From assembly GCA_903925535.1 (NCBI GenBank), contig CAIYFY010000317.1, positions 1 to 33,398 on the forward strand: a stretch of 33,398 nt of DNA, in the 5' to 3' direction. The notes below the pieces were generated by a model that made no database searches, was not told the origin of the DNA, and saw only the letters and a program-made list of their open reading frames with translations. A program made the translations under genes and the position numbers. Source of the stretch: an uncultured Bacteroidota bacterium. GTDB taxonomy: Bacteria; Bacteroidota; Bacteroidia; Chitinophagales; Saprospiraceae. This document shows positions 1-8,655 of the stretch, piece by piece (positions within the stretch are counted from its first letter, which is position 1; each line of letters begins with the position of its first letter).

Positions 1-1793
1 ATGGTGCGCGGACGGATGGCCGACAGTTTGTGCCGTGCCTCCATGCTGAGTCCTGTGATATTCCTGTAATCCAGATTTTCACCCAGACTCACATCTTCGA
101 GGCGACTCACTTTAGCCACCAATTCTTCTTCTTTTTTGATGTACCCCTCGTATTTGATGGCAATTTCTGCCAGTTCGAGGAATTCATCTTCGTACTTGTT
201 CAGTACACCTGCCAGTTCGGGCCAGGCACCTGCCATGCCTCTGATGTCAGTCTGGGGCCGCAGCAGTATGCTGTGCAGCTTTTGTTTCTGATTGATAGGG
301 GCAGAGTCCACGGCCGAGAGATAACTGTTGATATCGTCGGGCGTTACCGAGGTATTTCTGAAGTAATGTTCAATTTCTTTTACGGCCTGCTGCTTCGCGC
401 GCACGCGGTCCATGCGCACATCCGAGCCCCTGACGCCGAGGCGATGGGCGATGGGGGTCAGACGTATATCGGCATTGTCCTGACGGAGCAGAATGCGGTA
501 TTCGGCGCGGCTGGTAAACATTCGATAGGGCTCTTCGGTACCTTTGTTCACGAGGTCATCAATAAGTACCCCGATATAGGCTTCCGACCGCTTCAGGATG
601 AGCGGCTCCTCTTCCTTCACGGCGAGCGCAGCGTTGATGCCGGCCATGAGCCCCTGGCAAGCTGCCTCCTCGTAGCCTGTAGTACCGTTGATTTGTCCGG
701 CGAAGAACAGGTTCTTTACCAGCTTGGTTTCGAGCGTGACGTCGAGCTGAGTGGGCGGGAAGTAGTCGTATTCAATGGCGTAGCCCGGACGGAACATTTT
801 CACATTTTCGAAGCCGGGGATAAGGCGCAGTGCCTTGAACTGTACATCTTCGGGCAGCGAAGAAGAAAAGCCGTTTACATAGATTTCCACGGTATCCCAT
901 CCTTCCGGTTCCACAAAAAGCTGGTGACCATCTTTTTCACTGAAACGGTCAATTTTATCTTCAATACTGGGGCAGTACCGCGGTCCGAGCCCGCGGATGC
1001 GGCCGTTGAACATGGGCGACTTGTCGAAACCCGTGCGGAGGGTATCGTGTACCTGTTTGTTGGTGTAGGTACTCCAGCAGCAGAGTTGACGCTGCAGCGG
1101 CGGGGTGTCTGTATAGGAGAATTTGCCCGGATTTTCATCGCCGGGCTGTACTTCCATGCGGTCGTAGTTGAGCGAGCGGCCGTCCACGCGGGGAGGAGTT
1201 CCGGTTTTCATACGGCCGGCCTCAAAGCCCAGTTCCACGAGTTGCTCGGTGATGCCGAGCGCGGCACTCTCGCCTGCGCGACCTCCCCCGAACTGTTTTT
1301 CACCGATGTGTATGATGCCATTGAGGAAGGTGCCGTTGGTCAGTACCACCGCCTCCGATTCGATTTCGAGTCCCATTCCCGTCACGACTCCTCTGACACG
1401 CCCATCCTTTACAATCAGGCCGCGCACCATTTCCTGCCAGAAGTCAATCAGCGGGTGCTGTTCGAGCATGGAGCGCCATTTGGCAGCGAAAAGCATCCGG
1501 TCGCTCTGCGCTCGCGGGCTCCACATCGCCGGGCCTTTGGAGCGATTCAGAATGCGGAACTGCACGGCAGTGTGGTCGGTTACAATACCCGAGTATCCGC
1601 CGAGTGCATCCACCTCGCGCACAATTTGCCCCTTGGCCACTCCACCCATAGCGGGATTGCAGCTCATCTGGGCGATAGTCTGCATGTTCATGGTAGCCAG
1701 GAGTACCCTGGCGCCCAGGTTGGCGGCCGCAACGGCCGCTTCGCAGCCCGCATGCCCTGCGCCAACGACTATGACATCGTATTTTGGAAACAT
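1..1793 (-). CDS. mnmG: tRNA uridine-5-carboxymethylaminomethyl(34) synthesis enzyme MnmG (GidA), C-terminus cut by window edge
   Basis: MnmG, with MnmE, installs the carboxymethylaminomethyl group on wobble uridine 34 of certain tRNAs in the cytoplasm, using FAD and methylene-THF. The reverse strand reads without a stop from ATG at 1793 to the left edge, giving 597 codons. The start MFPKYDVIVVGAGHAGCEAA carries the Rossmann FAD motif GxGxxG at residues 11-16. The family signatures CNPAMGG (about residue 45) and GTPPRVDGR are present, and the sequence reaches the helical C-terminal domain (LSMEARHKLSAIRPRT). Family members are about 620-630 residues, so roughly the last 25 are missing because of the window edge, not because of a mutation. 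The start lies 24 bp after the glyA stop, suggesting a glyA-mnmG operon; methylene-THF made by GlyA is a cofactor of MnmG. Identification is secure. Confidence 0.96.
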   Translation of the reverse strand, partial: MFPKYDVIVVGAGHAGCEAAVAAANLGARVLLATMNMQTIAQMSCNPAMGGVAKGQIVREVDALGGYSGIVTDHTAVQFRILNRSKGPAMWSPRAQSDRMLFAAKWRSMLEQHPLIDFWQEMVRGLIVKDGRVRGVVTGMGLEIESEAVVLTNGTFLNGIIHIGEKQFGGGRAGESAALGITEQLVELGFEAGRMKTGTPPRVDGRSLNYDRMEVQPGDENPGKFSYTDTPPLQRQLCCWSTYTNKQVHDTLRTGFDKSPMFNGRIRGLGPRYCPSIEDKIDRFSEKDGHQLFVEPEGWDTVEIYVNGFSSSLPEDVQFKALRLIPGFENVKMFRPGYAIEYDYFPPTQLDVTLETKLVKNLFFAGQINGTTGYEEAACQGLMAGINAALAVKEEEPLILKRSEAYIGVLIDDLVNKGTEEPYRMFTSRAEYRILLRQDNADIRLTPIAHRLGVRGSDVRMDRVRAKQQAVKEIEHYFRNTSVTPDDINSYLSAVDSAPINQKQKLHSILLRPQTDIRGMAGAWPELAGVLNKYEDEFLELAEIAIKYEGYIKKEEELVAKVSRLEDVSLGENLDYRNITGLSMEARHKLSAIRPRT

Positions 1794-1817
1794 CTTCCGG
1801 TTTTCGGTTTTTCTCTT

Positions 1818-3086
1818 TTATGCTCCGTATAACGGGAACCGCGCCATCATGTTGTTCACTTCAGCGCGCACCTTCGCGTGAACAGAGGCGTCATCGTGGT
1901 GTGTGATTACTTCATCCATCCAGGCTACTACCTGACGGCAATCGTCCTCCTTCAGTTCGCGGGTGGTAATGGCCGCTGCACCCACGCGGATGCCCGAAGT
2001 GGTCATCGGAGGCTGCGGATCGAACGGAATCATATTTTTGTTGACGGTGATATCGGCCAGTCCGAGAGCCAGATCTGCTGCCTTTCCTGTCACATTTTTT
2101 CTGCGCAGGTCAATGAGCATCAGGTGGTTGTCGGTGCCGCCTGAAATAATATCGTACCCTCTGGAAACAAACTCGGAAGCCATTGCCTGCGCATTGCTGA
2201 TTACCTGTCGTCCGTACTCCCTGAACGAAGGATCCAGTATCTCGCCGAAGGCAACGGCCTTGGCGGCAATAACATGTTCCAGCGGACCGCCCTGCATGCC
2301 CGGGAATACACCGCTGTCGAGGATAGCCGACATTTTGATCGGGTCGCCCTTTTTGGTGGTACGTCCCCACGGATTGTCGAAATCCTTGCCCATCATAATG
2401 ATACCGCCGCGTGGTCCGCGCAGTGTCTTGTGGGTGGTGCTGGTTACAATATGACAGTGTGGAACGGGGTCGTTCAGCAGCCGGGCGGCAATGAGTCCGG
2501 CCGGGTGCGCAATATCGGCGAGGAGGAGTGCACCCACCGAGTCGGCAATCTGGCGGAAACGCGCGTAGTCCCAGTCGCGGGAGTAAGCGGAGGCGCCGCA
2601 GATGATGAGTTTGGGGCGGTGTTCGAGCGCCTTCTGCTCCACTTTATCCATGTCAATACGGCCCGTGTCGGGCTCAACGCCGTAGAAGAACGGCTGATAC
2701 ACCTTCCCTGAATAGTTTACGGGTGATCCGTGCGACAGGTGACCGCCGTGCGCCAGATCAAAGCCTAGAATTTTATCGCCGGGTTGCAGACAGGCAAGGA
2801 ATACCGCCGCATTGGCCTGAGCACCCGAGTGCGGCTGGACGTTGGCCCACGCTGCTCCGAATATCTCCTTCAGCCGGTCAATGGCCAGCTGCTCAATTTC
2901 ATCCACTACCGAACAGCCGCCGTAGTAGCGTTTGCCGGGATACCCCTCGGCATATTTGTTGGTCAGACAGGAGCCCATGGCATCCAGTACAGCCTGACTG
3001 GTGAAGTTTTCAGAGGCAATCAACTCCAGCCCGTGACGCTGACGGGCGAGTTCCTTGTGGATGAGTGAAAAGACAATATCTGACAT
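1818..3086 (-). CDS. glyA: Serine hydroxymethyltransferase
   Basis: GlyA interconverts serine and glycine with tetrahydrofolate/5,10-methylene-THF, using PLP, and is the main cytoplasmic source of one-carbon units. The 422-residue product has the family's usual length. The PLP lysine is K220 in the signature [15 protein letters not shown]; also visible are SENF near residue 26, [13 protein letters not shown] at 45-57 and the PLP-Asp region ADIAHPAGL at 190-198. I chose ATG 3086 ([12 protein letters not shown]) because the frame extends upstream only through residues unlike the family, and a promoter -7 element lies just upstream at 3115-3122. It is the first gene of a leftward unit with mnmG and is divergent from parC. 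Confidence 0.97.
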   Translation of the reverse strand: MSDIVFSLIHKELARQRHGLELIASENFTSQAVLDAMGSCLTNKYAEGYPGKRYYGGCSVVDEIEQLAIDRLKEIFGAAWANVQPHSGAQANAAVFLACLQPGDKILGFDLAHGGHLSHGSPVNYSGKVYQPFFYGVEPDTGRIDMDKVEQKALEHRPKLIICGASAYSRDWDYARFRQIADSVGALLLADIAHPAGLIAARLLNDPVPHCHIVTSTTHKTLRGPRGGIIMMGKDFDNPWGRTTKKGDPIKMSAILDSGVFPGMQGGPLEHVIAAKAVAFGEILDPSFREYGRQVISNAQAMASEFVSRGYDIISGGTDNHLMLIDLRRKNVTGKAADLALGLADITVNKNMIPFDPQPPMTTSGIRVGAAAITTRELKEDDCRQVVAWMDEVITHHDDASVHAKVRAEVNNMMARFPLYGA

Positions 3087-3114
3087 GATACTTGATTTAT
3101 AGTTGAAAGCGGTG

Positions 3115-3122
3115 CAAAGGTA
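3115..3122 (-). promoter_or_regulatory. Bacteroidota -7 promoter element for glyA
   Basis: The reverse strand reads TACCTTTG, a perfect match to the Bacteroidota consensus TAnnTTTG, 28 bp upstream of the glyA ATG. A TTG that could be the -33 element lies 24 bp further upstream (3147-3149), a little farther than in the parC promoter. Assignment rests on motif and position only. Confidence 0.6.
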
Positions 3123-3187
3123 CATAATGATGCTGCATTATTTTCGCAACCGGCAGAACCCTGATGCAAAAGCCTTTTTAAAAAAAA

Positions 3188-3219
3188 TTGTTTTAAAATG
3201 GATGAAAAAACTACATTTG
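3188..3219 (+). promoter_or_regulatory. Promoter of parC (-33 TTG, 21 bp spacer, -7 TACATTTG)
   Basis: TTG at 3188-3190 is followed after 21 bp by TACATTTG at 3212-3219, a full match to TAnnTTTG. The parC ATG at 3245 is 25 bp downstream, leaving a short leader. This is the best complete promoter in the window and serves as the local reference for the others. Confidence 0.65.
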
Positions 3220-3244
3220 CGGCAGAAATACCTCCTGTAACACC

Positions 3245-5911
3245 ATGGCAAAATCAGTTAAAGACACTTCTGTTCCACCAACCACGTCCCTGAACGGGGA
3301 AGATACGGTCATCACGCTCTCGGGGATGTACCAGAATTACTTCCTCGATTACGCCTCGTACGTGATTCTGGAGCGCGCCGTACCCGCTATTGACGACGGC
3401 CTGAAACCTGTGCAGCGGCGCATCCTGCACGCCATGTTCGAACAGCACGATGGTCGCTATCACAAGGTGGCCAACCTGATCGGACAAACCATGCAGTATC
3501 ACCCGCACGGCGATGCCGCCATCGGTGATGCGCTGGTGAATATGGGCCAGAAAGATTTGCTGATTGATTGTCAGGGTAACTGGGGCGATTACCGCACTGG
3601 CGATTCCGCCGCCGCTCCCCGTTATATCGAAGCCCGCCTGACCAAATTCGCACTCGATATTGCCTTCAACCCCGACACTACCACCTGGCAGATGAGCTAC
3701 GACGGCCGCAAACGCGAGCCTGTCCACCTGCCCATGAAGTTTCCGCTCGTGCTGGCCCATGGCGCCGAAGGAATTGCTGTCGGACTGAGTACCAAAATTC
3801 TGCCGCACAACTTCGTCGAGCTGATCAAAGCCAGTATCGCCGCCCTGAAAGGCAGAAAGTCGGATCTCGTACCCGATTTCCCGACGGGCGGACTGATTGA
3901 TGCTGCCAATTACAACGGTGGCGCCCGCGGAGGCAAGGTGCGCGTGCGCGCAAGGATTAAAGAACTGGATAAAAAAACACTGCAAATCAGTGAAATACCG
4001 TTCGGTGTTACTACCGGCGACCTGATCGAGTCTATCCTGAAAGCCAACGACAAGGGGCAAATCAAAATCAAAAAGGTGATTGACAAGGTGGCTGCCGAGG
4101 TCAATATCGAGATTGAACTGCAGCCCGGTGTCAGTCCCGATGTCACTATTGATGCGCTTTATGCTTTCACCGACTGTGAGGTAAGTATCAGTCCGAACTG
4201 CTGCGTCATTGTCAACGACAAGCCGGTGTTCACCGATGTCAATGAACTGCTTCGTATCAGTACTGATCATACGAAGGACTTGCTGCGTCAGGAACTGGAA
4301 ATCCTGAAGCACGAACTGGAAGAAAAACTCCACTTCGCTTCGCTGGAGAAGATTTTCATAGAAAACAGGATTTATCGCGATATTGAAGAGTGTGAAACCT
4401 GGGAGTCGGTACTGGAAACCATAGAAAAAGGCCTGAATAAATACATTATCACGCCTTCCCAGCCGGGCTACGACAAGGAGGCCCGGAAGATTCGCCTCCT
4501 GCGCGATATCACCGAGGATGATCTGGTACGCCTTACGGAGATTCGTATTAAACGTATTTCAAAATTCAACTCGTTCAAGGCGGATGAGGAAATCGCAAAA
4601 CTGAATGAGGAACTCTCTCAGACAAAGCACCACCTGGAACATCTGACAGAGTACGCTATCGCATACTTCGAGATGTTGCTCTCCAAATACGGAAAGGGCC
4701 GCGAGCGCCGCACGGAAATTGCCGCATTCGATACCATTCAGGCAACAGCGGTGGTGGCCAATAACGCCAAACTGTATGTGAACCGCGCCGACGGATTCAT
4801 CGGAATGGGACTTAAAAAAGATGAATTTGTTCAGGACTGCTCCGATATTGACGATGTAATTGTATTCCGTCGCGACGGAGTGATGAAGGTGGTGCGCATC
4901 GGAGAAAAGGTTTTTGTGGGTAAAGATATCCTCCATATAGCCGTCTGGAAAAAGAACGACGAGCGCACGACCTATAACATGGCCTACTCAGATGCCAAAA
5001 GCGGCAAATCGTTTGTGAAGCGATTCAACGTGACCGCTATTACGCGCGACAAGGAGTACCAGCTCGGGTCGGATGCCAAAGGCTCCAAAATGCTCTATCT
5101 GACGGTCAATCCCAACGGCGAGAGCGAAGTGGTACAGGTTACCCTTACGGCTGCGAGTACTGCCCGGGTAAAAATATTCGACTACGATTTTGCCGAACTG
5201 GCTATCAAAGGCCGTGATTCGCTGGGAAATGTCCTCACCAAATACCCGGTGAAACAAATCAGGCAGAAAGAAGTGGGCAAGAGCACCATCGGTGCCCAGA
5301 AATTGTGGTACGATGAAATTACCGGTCGCCTCAATACACAGGAACGAGGGGCATTGCTCGGTGAATTCGATACCGGCGACAATATTTTCGTTCTGTATAA
5401 TGATGGTTCCTACGAGGTCACTGATACGGATGTACAACAGCGATTTGAACCGAAGGAAATAGTCCAGGTGTGCAAACTCACACCCGAACTCGTGGTAAAT
5501 GCGGTTCATTTCGACGGACACAAGGGCTGGACAATGGTGAAGCGTTTCCGGATCGAAACCGGTAAACTCCGGGAACGATACTCTTTCCTGACCGATCACC
5601 CGAAATCAAAAATTCTGTTCAGTTCGCTGAAGGAAAACCCGAGGATTAAATATACCGTGAAAATCAAGGGGAAGCCCATGACAGGAGAGGTTTCTCTCGG
5701 AGATTTCATGGATCTGAAAGGGTGGAAGGCTGTTGGTAACCGCCTGAGCGACCAGCTTCTCGGCGGTATCAAAGAAGTGGAAACAGCTGCCAGATCAGAA
5801 GAGCAAAAACAGGAATCGCAACAGGCGAGTCTGTTCGAAGCAGGCCCTGCTCCTTCCGGTGAAGACAAACAGACAACATTCAAGGCCGGTGATACCATCG
5901 AATTTGAATAA
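3245..5911 (+). CDS. parC: DNA topoisomerase IV subunit A (ParC; GyrA/ParC family)
   Basis: This is the DNA-cleaving subunit of a type IIA topoisomerase, which decatenates and relaxes chromosomes together with ParE. The 888-residue product has the winged-helix breakage-reunion domain at the N-terminus: MYQNYFLDYASYVILERAVP near residues 28-47, DGLKPVQRRILHAM at 51-64, and the active-site tyrosine Y127 preceded by R126 in APRYIEARL. The C-terminal half, from about residue 500, has the repeated beta-pinwheel character, and the extreme tail is acidic and glutamine-rich. I prefer ParC over GyrA because this YHPHGDAAIGDAL form matches the Bacteroidota ParC branch as I know it and the GyrA-box is not evident; a gyrase A call cannot be fully excluded. 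In the quinolone region, alanine A91 stands where E. coli GyrA has Ser83. No parE is in the window. Confidence 0.9.
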   Translation: MAKSVKDTSVPPTTSLNGEDTVITLSGMYQNYFLDYASYVILERAVPAIDDGLKPVQRRILHAMFEQHDGRYHKVANLIGQTMQYHPHGDAAIGDALVNMGQKDLLIDCQGNWGDYRTGDSAAAPRYIEARLTKFALDIAFNPDTTTWQMSYDGRKREPVHLPMKFPLVLAHGAEGIAVGLSTKILPHNFVELIKASIAALKGRKSDLVPDFPTGGLIDAANYNGGARGGKVRVRARIKELDKKTLQISEIPFGVTTGDLIESILKANDKGQIKIKKVIDKVAAEVNIEIELQPGVSPDVTIDALYAFTDCEVSISPNCCVIVNDKPVFTDVNELLRISTDHTKDLLRQELEILKHELEEKLHFASLEKIFIENRIYRDIEECETWESVLETIEKGLNKYIITPSQPGYDKEARKIRLLRDITEDDLVRLTEIRIKRISKFNSFKADEEIAKLNEELSQTKHHLEHLTEYAIAYFEMLLSKYGKGRERRTEIAAFDTIQATAVVANNAKLYVNRADGFIGMGLKKDEFVQDCSDIDDVIVFRRDGVMKVVRIGEKVFVGKDILHIAVWKKNDERTTYNMAYSDAKSGKSFVKRFNVTAITRDKEYQLGSDAKGSKMLYLTVNPNGESEVVQVTLTAASTARVKIFDYDFAELAIKGRDSLGNVLTKYPVKQIRQKEVGKSTIGAQKLWYDEITGRLNTQERGALLGEFDTGDNIFVLYNDGSYEVTDTDVQQRFEPKEIVQVCKLTPELVVNAVHFDGHKGWTMVKRFRIETGKLRERYSFLTDHPKSKILFSSLKENPRIKYTVKIKGKPMTGEVSLGDFMDLKGWKAVGNRLSDQLLGGIKEVETAARSEEQKQESQQASLFEAGPAPSGEDKQTTFKAGDTIEFE

Positions 5912-5918
5912 ATCCGCT

Positions 5919-6401
5919 ATGGCTGAACAGGATATTCCCGACGGGCACTTCACGCTCGCTGAACTACAGGTATTCCAGCGCGCTGAAAATGCGACGCTGG
6001 AAGGGGTTGACTATTATATCTGGCTCGATACGGAGGCCGAGCAACCTGTCTGGAAGTTTCTGCTGGCGATTGAGCTGAGGATGGGTGCGGCGGGCTCTGT
6101 TATCATCAGTGCCGGTGAAGATACCGATGCCATCCGCGTTATTCAGCAGGAGGAGTTGCTGAAGACGGCCTCGGCACTCTACAGGGTGCACGGGAAGCCC
6201 GTTATTCAAAGGGCTTCCCGCGATCATCAGGCCCCCTGGACCGCTGTGATGAACAACGTATTACAGGCAGTCAGGTTATCAAAGAGTGAAGAAGGGCACT
6301 ATCTGAACGACGCAATGATGCTTGATTTCGGTGAAACAGGCCTCGTCATTGCATTGAATCAGGAAAGGGGCGGATTGCTCATCCGCGAACACGGCGGATA
6401 A
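5919..6401 (+). CDS. Conserved-looking hypothetical protein, second gene after parC
   Basis: I do not recognise this family. The 160-residue product starts at ATG 5919 (MAEQDIPDGHFTLAELQVFQ), 7 bp after the parC stop; the frame could extend into parC, but the short gap makes ATG 5919 the natural start. It has no signal peptide or membrane segment, so it is probably cytoplasmic. It is acidic, with mixed alpha/beta character, and contains a motif-like EEGHYLNDAMMLDFGETGL stretch near residues 126-144. Tight spacing suggests co-transcription and translational coupling with parC. Its stop codon (6399-6401) directly touches the stop codon of the convergent TPR gene. Confidence 0.7.
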   Translation: MAEQDIPDGHFTLAELQVFQRAENATLEGVDYYIWLDTEAEQPVWKFLLAIELRMGAAGSVIISAGEDTDAIRVIQQEELLKTASALYRVHGKPVIQRASRDHQAPWTAVMNNVLQAVRLSKSEEGHYLNDAMMLDFGETGLVIALNQERGGLLIREHGG

Positions 6402-7445
6402 TTATTTGCCCGCCTGTTTTTCCAGCCGCTCTTTGGCGGCTTTGGCCTCTCCGTATTGTGGCATCATGCCATAGGCCTGTTTATAGTCGCCCAGCGCAGC
6501 TGTCAGGTTGCCCTGAGCTTCTGCAGCAACCCCCCGGTAGTAGTATGCCTTCACAAAAATCGGATCTGTTTTGATGGCAATATCAAAATGTGTGTAGGCT
6601 TTTGCCAGTGAGTCCTGTTCGAGGTACATCATACCCATGTCAAAGTAGGCATAAGCGTAATCGGGGTTGCGCAGTATGATATCGCGATAGATTTCGAAAG
6701 CTTTGTCGAATTCACCCCTGCGCTTGTAGAATGCACCCTTGAACTCGCGTGCCTCCAGGCTGGAGGAGTCAATCCGGAGTACATTGTCAAAGTACTGTAC
6801 CGCTTCCGGATTGTTCTGATTGCTGTAAATGCGGCCCAGAAACAGCCAGGCGTCTTCATTTCCTTCGTCGAGACTGACGGATTTTTTCAGGGAGCCTACA
6901 GCCGACAGGGTATCACCCTGATCGAGTGCCACCCTTCCTGCCATATAAAATGCCTCTGCGTTTTGCGGGTCCTGTTTGAGAATCTCATCCAGTGTGACCA
7001 GTGCATCACCGTGTTTTTTTACAATAAGTTGGAACTCGCTGAGTTTCAGGAGTGTCGGGATGCGTCCCGGGAAGCGTTTGGTTGCCAGTTTGAGTACCTC
7101 GATCGCCCGGCGGGAGTCATTCGGACGGGCATAGTCCATGAAAACATCGGCCAGCAGATGGTAATAACGCGGTTTCATGGAATCCACGCTGATCGCTGCA
7201 TTCAGGTCTTTCAGCGCCTCATCGTAGGCTTCCAGATTGTAGAACACCCGTGCACGTGCGTACAGGAGAGAGTCGTTTTTGGGATTTTCATCGAGCAGGC
7301 GGGTGAGCTCTGCCAGTTCGGGATCCATACCCTCCATCTGTGCGGCGAGCTCTTCGGCCGATGGCCCGCGGAAAAAGAAAAACCAGACAGCGAGTGCGGC
7401 TACTGCTACAGCGCCTGCGATAATCAGATATTTTCTAGATTGCAT
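6402..7445 (-). CDS. Membrane-anchored tetratricopeptide (TPR) repeat protein
   Basis: This is a 347-residue protein with an N-terminal hydrophobic anchor at about residues 7-26 (YLIIAGAVAVAALAVWFFFF) and no lipobox, followed by a domain facing the periplasm. The rest is a TPR solenoid of roughly eight 34-residue helix pairs, seen as recurring patterns such as DALVTLDEILKQDPQNAEAF, AVQYFDNVLRIDSSSLEA and AYTHFDIAIKTDPIFVKAYY. TPR arrays are protein-protein scaffolds, so no specific partner can be named. It is third in the leftward series purL, TlpA-like, TPR, separated from the TlpA-like gene by 91 bp that contain a strong inverted repeat. Its TAA abuts the TAA of the convergent gene. Confidence 0.85.
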   Translation of the reverse strand: MQSRKYLIIAGAVAVAALAVWFFFFRGPSAEELAAQMEGMDPELAELTRLLDENPKNDSLLYARARVFYNLEAYDEALKDLNAAISVDSMKPRYYHLLADVFMDYARPNDSRRAIEVLKLATKRFPGRIPTLLKLSEFQLIVKKHGDALVTLDEILKQDPQNAEAFYMAGRVALDQGDTLSAVGSLKKSVSLDEGNEDAWLFLGRIYSNQNNPEAVQYFDNVLRIDSSSLEAREFKGAFYKRRGEFDKAFEIYRDIILRNPDYAYAYFDMGMMYLEQDSLAKAYTHFDIAIKTDPIFVKAYYYRGVAAEAQGNLTAALGDYKQAYGMMPQYGEAKAAKERLEKQAGK

Positions 7446-7472
7446 TGGAACCCGGTTTGGGAAGGATTTGCA

Positions 7473-7526
7473 GCGACTGTCTGGCAGGGTGCGGGCTATG
7501 TTACCGCCTGCCTGCCAGACAGTCGC
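7473..7526. repeat. Perfect 16-bp inverted repeat between two leftward genes
   Basis: Arms 7473-7488 (GCGACTGTCTGGCAGG) and 7511-7526 are exact reverse complements, with a 22-base loop that itself has a GCGG/CCGC pair (7491-7494 with 7503-7506). It fills most of the gap between the TlpA-like stop and the TPR start. There is no T-run on the downstream (left) side, so it is not a classical intrinsic terminator; an mRNA processing/stability hairpin, a partial terminator or a REP-like element are all possible. Confidence 0.8.
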
Positions 7527-7536
7527 CTGTCTGAAA

Positions 7537-8613
7537 TCAAAGATTTTTCGTCAGTTCGGCTTCGAGATTATCGCGCGGGTTTACCGCCACGATTTTCCCC
7601 TCCCGGCTAATCAGGAACGTACGGGGGATTGAGCGCACTCCATAAGTTGCTGCCGGAGCAGAATCCCAGAATTTCAGGTCGCTCACATGGTTATCCCACA
7701 CCAGTCCGTCCTGTTGAATTGCCTGTACCCATTTGTCCTTGCCGTCGGGGCGGTCAAGAGATACACTGAATACTTCAAAGCCTTTGGACTTGTATTTTTT
7801 GTACATCTCCACCACATGCGGATTGGCGCGACGGCATGGTCCGCACCAGGATGCCCAGAAGTCGAGCAGTACCACTTTGCCTTTAAGAGAAGACAGCGAG
7901 CGCACCTTTCCTTTTGGGTCGGGCAGACTGATTTCGGGAGCCTGCATGCCAACCTGTACCGGACCGGCTTCCTCGGCAGGGGCACCGCCACCAGCCTGCG
8001 CAGCCAGTTGTTGCTCGAGCTGGTTGATAATACTTTCATAGGAGGATGCGTACTTGGATCCCGGCATGGCTTCATTCAGCTCTGTGCGGTATTTCTTGAA
8101 CTCATCCATGAAAAGTGGCGGGTTCTGGGCATAGAGCTGGGTTGACAAAAAGGCACGCATCAGCGGTGTGCAGCCTTTCTGGACGGCCGCCTTGGCTGCA
8201 TCGGTAGTCTGTGCTGGTGCTTTAATCAGTTCCTGAACGATATTTACATAGCACTGGAAGGTTTCGGAACCGGTGACGGTCATCTCCATGCGGTCAATCG
8301 TTGACAGATCGCCGGAAATATCCACTCCGCTCTCTTTGCCATCGAGGATGAAATACACCCGTTTGGCACCTATACTGAGTCGGTAAAGGCCTTCTTCGAG
8401 CGCTTTTTCGGATTTGACTTCAAATTTGCCGCTGGCATCGCAGGCTGCCTTGCCCAGCGCTACATTGGAATTGCGGTCGAAATATATCTGTTCGAGGGCA
8501 ACCTGCAGATTGTTTGCACCACTGACAGTGCCGGAAACAGACTTTCCGGACTGACCGCAGGAGGAAGAGAGAATCGCCAGAAGCGGGAGCGCAAACAGGA
8601 GAATTTTTTTCAT
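7537..8613 (-). CDS. TlpA-like thiol-disulfide oxidoreductase lipoprotein with N-terminal DUF4369-like domain
   Basis: This predicted lipoprotein (358 residues) has a signal peptide and lipobox LSSSC with lipidated C19. Residues about 25-120 resemble the beta-rich DUF4369 domain common in front of Bacteroidota thioredoxins; a helical linker follows. A thioredoxin fold from about 218 to the end carries the redox motif WCGPC (C257 and C260) in DFWASWCGPCRRANP and the cis-proline loop SIPRTFLI. TlpA/ResA-like proteins reduce or shuffle disulfides on the periplasmic side; the client is unknown. The GlyProAlaGlu-rich linker just before the thioredoxin fold (about 208-218) looks flexible. It starts 42 bp after purL and probably shares its transcript, although the reverse strand also carries TATACTTG at 8630-8637, a 7/8 match to the -7 consensus. 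Confidence 0.9.
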   Translation of the reverse strand: MKKILLFALPLLAILSSSCGQSGKSVSGTVSGANNLQVALEQIYFDRNSNVALGKAACDASGKFEVKSEKALEEGLYRLSIGAKRVYFILDGKESGVDISGDLSTIDRMEMTVTGSETFQCYVNIVQELIKAPAQTTDAAKAAVQKGCTPLMRAFLSTQLYAQNPPLFMDEFKKYRTELNEAMPGSKYASSYESIINQLEQQLAAQAGGGAPAEEAGPVQVGMQAPEISLPDPKGKVRSLSSLKGKVVLLDFWASWCGPCRRANPHVVEMYKKYKSKGFEVFSVSLDRPDGKDKWVQAIQQDGLVWDNHVSDLKFWDSAPAATYGVRSIPRTFLISREGKIVAVNPRDNLEAELTKNL

Positions 8614-8655
8614 GGTGATGTGAATTTGACAAGTATATAAATTGGGTCAGGGGAG

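Noticed and set aside
30..1832. 600-codon open frame on the + strand
   Set aside because: It lies antisense to mnmG, whose reverse-strand product has full family signatures; the + strand translation resembles no known protein and is a compositional shadow.
3254..4333. 359-codon reverse-strand open frame
   Set aside because: Antisense to the well-supported parC; no promoter or recognisable domain.
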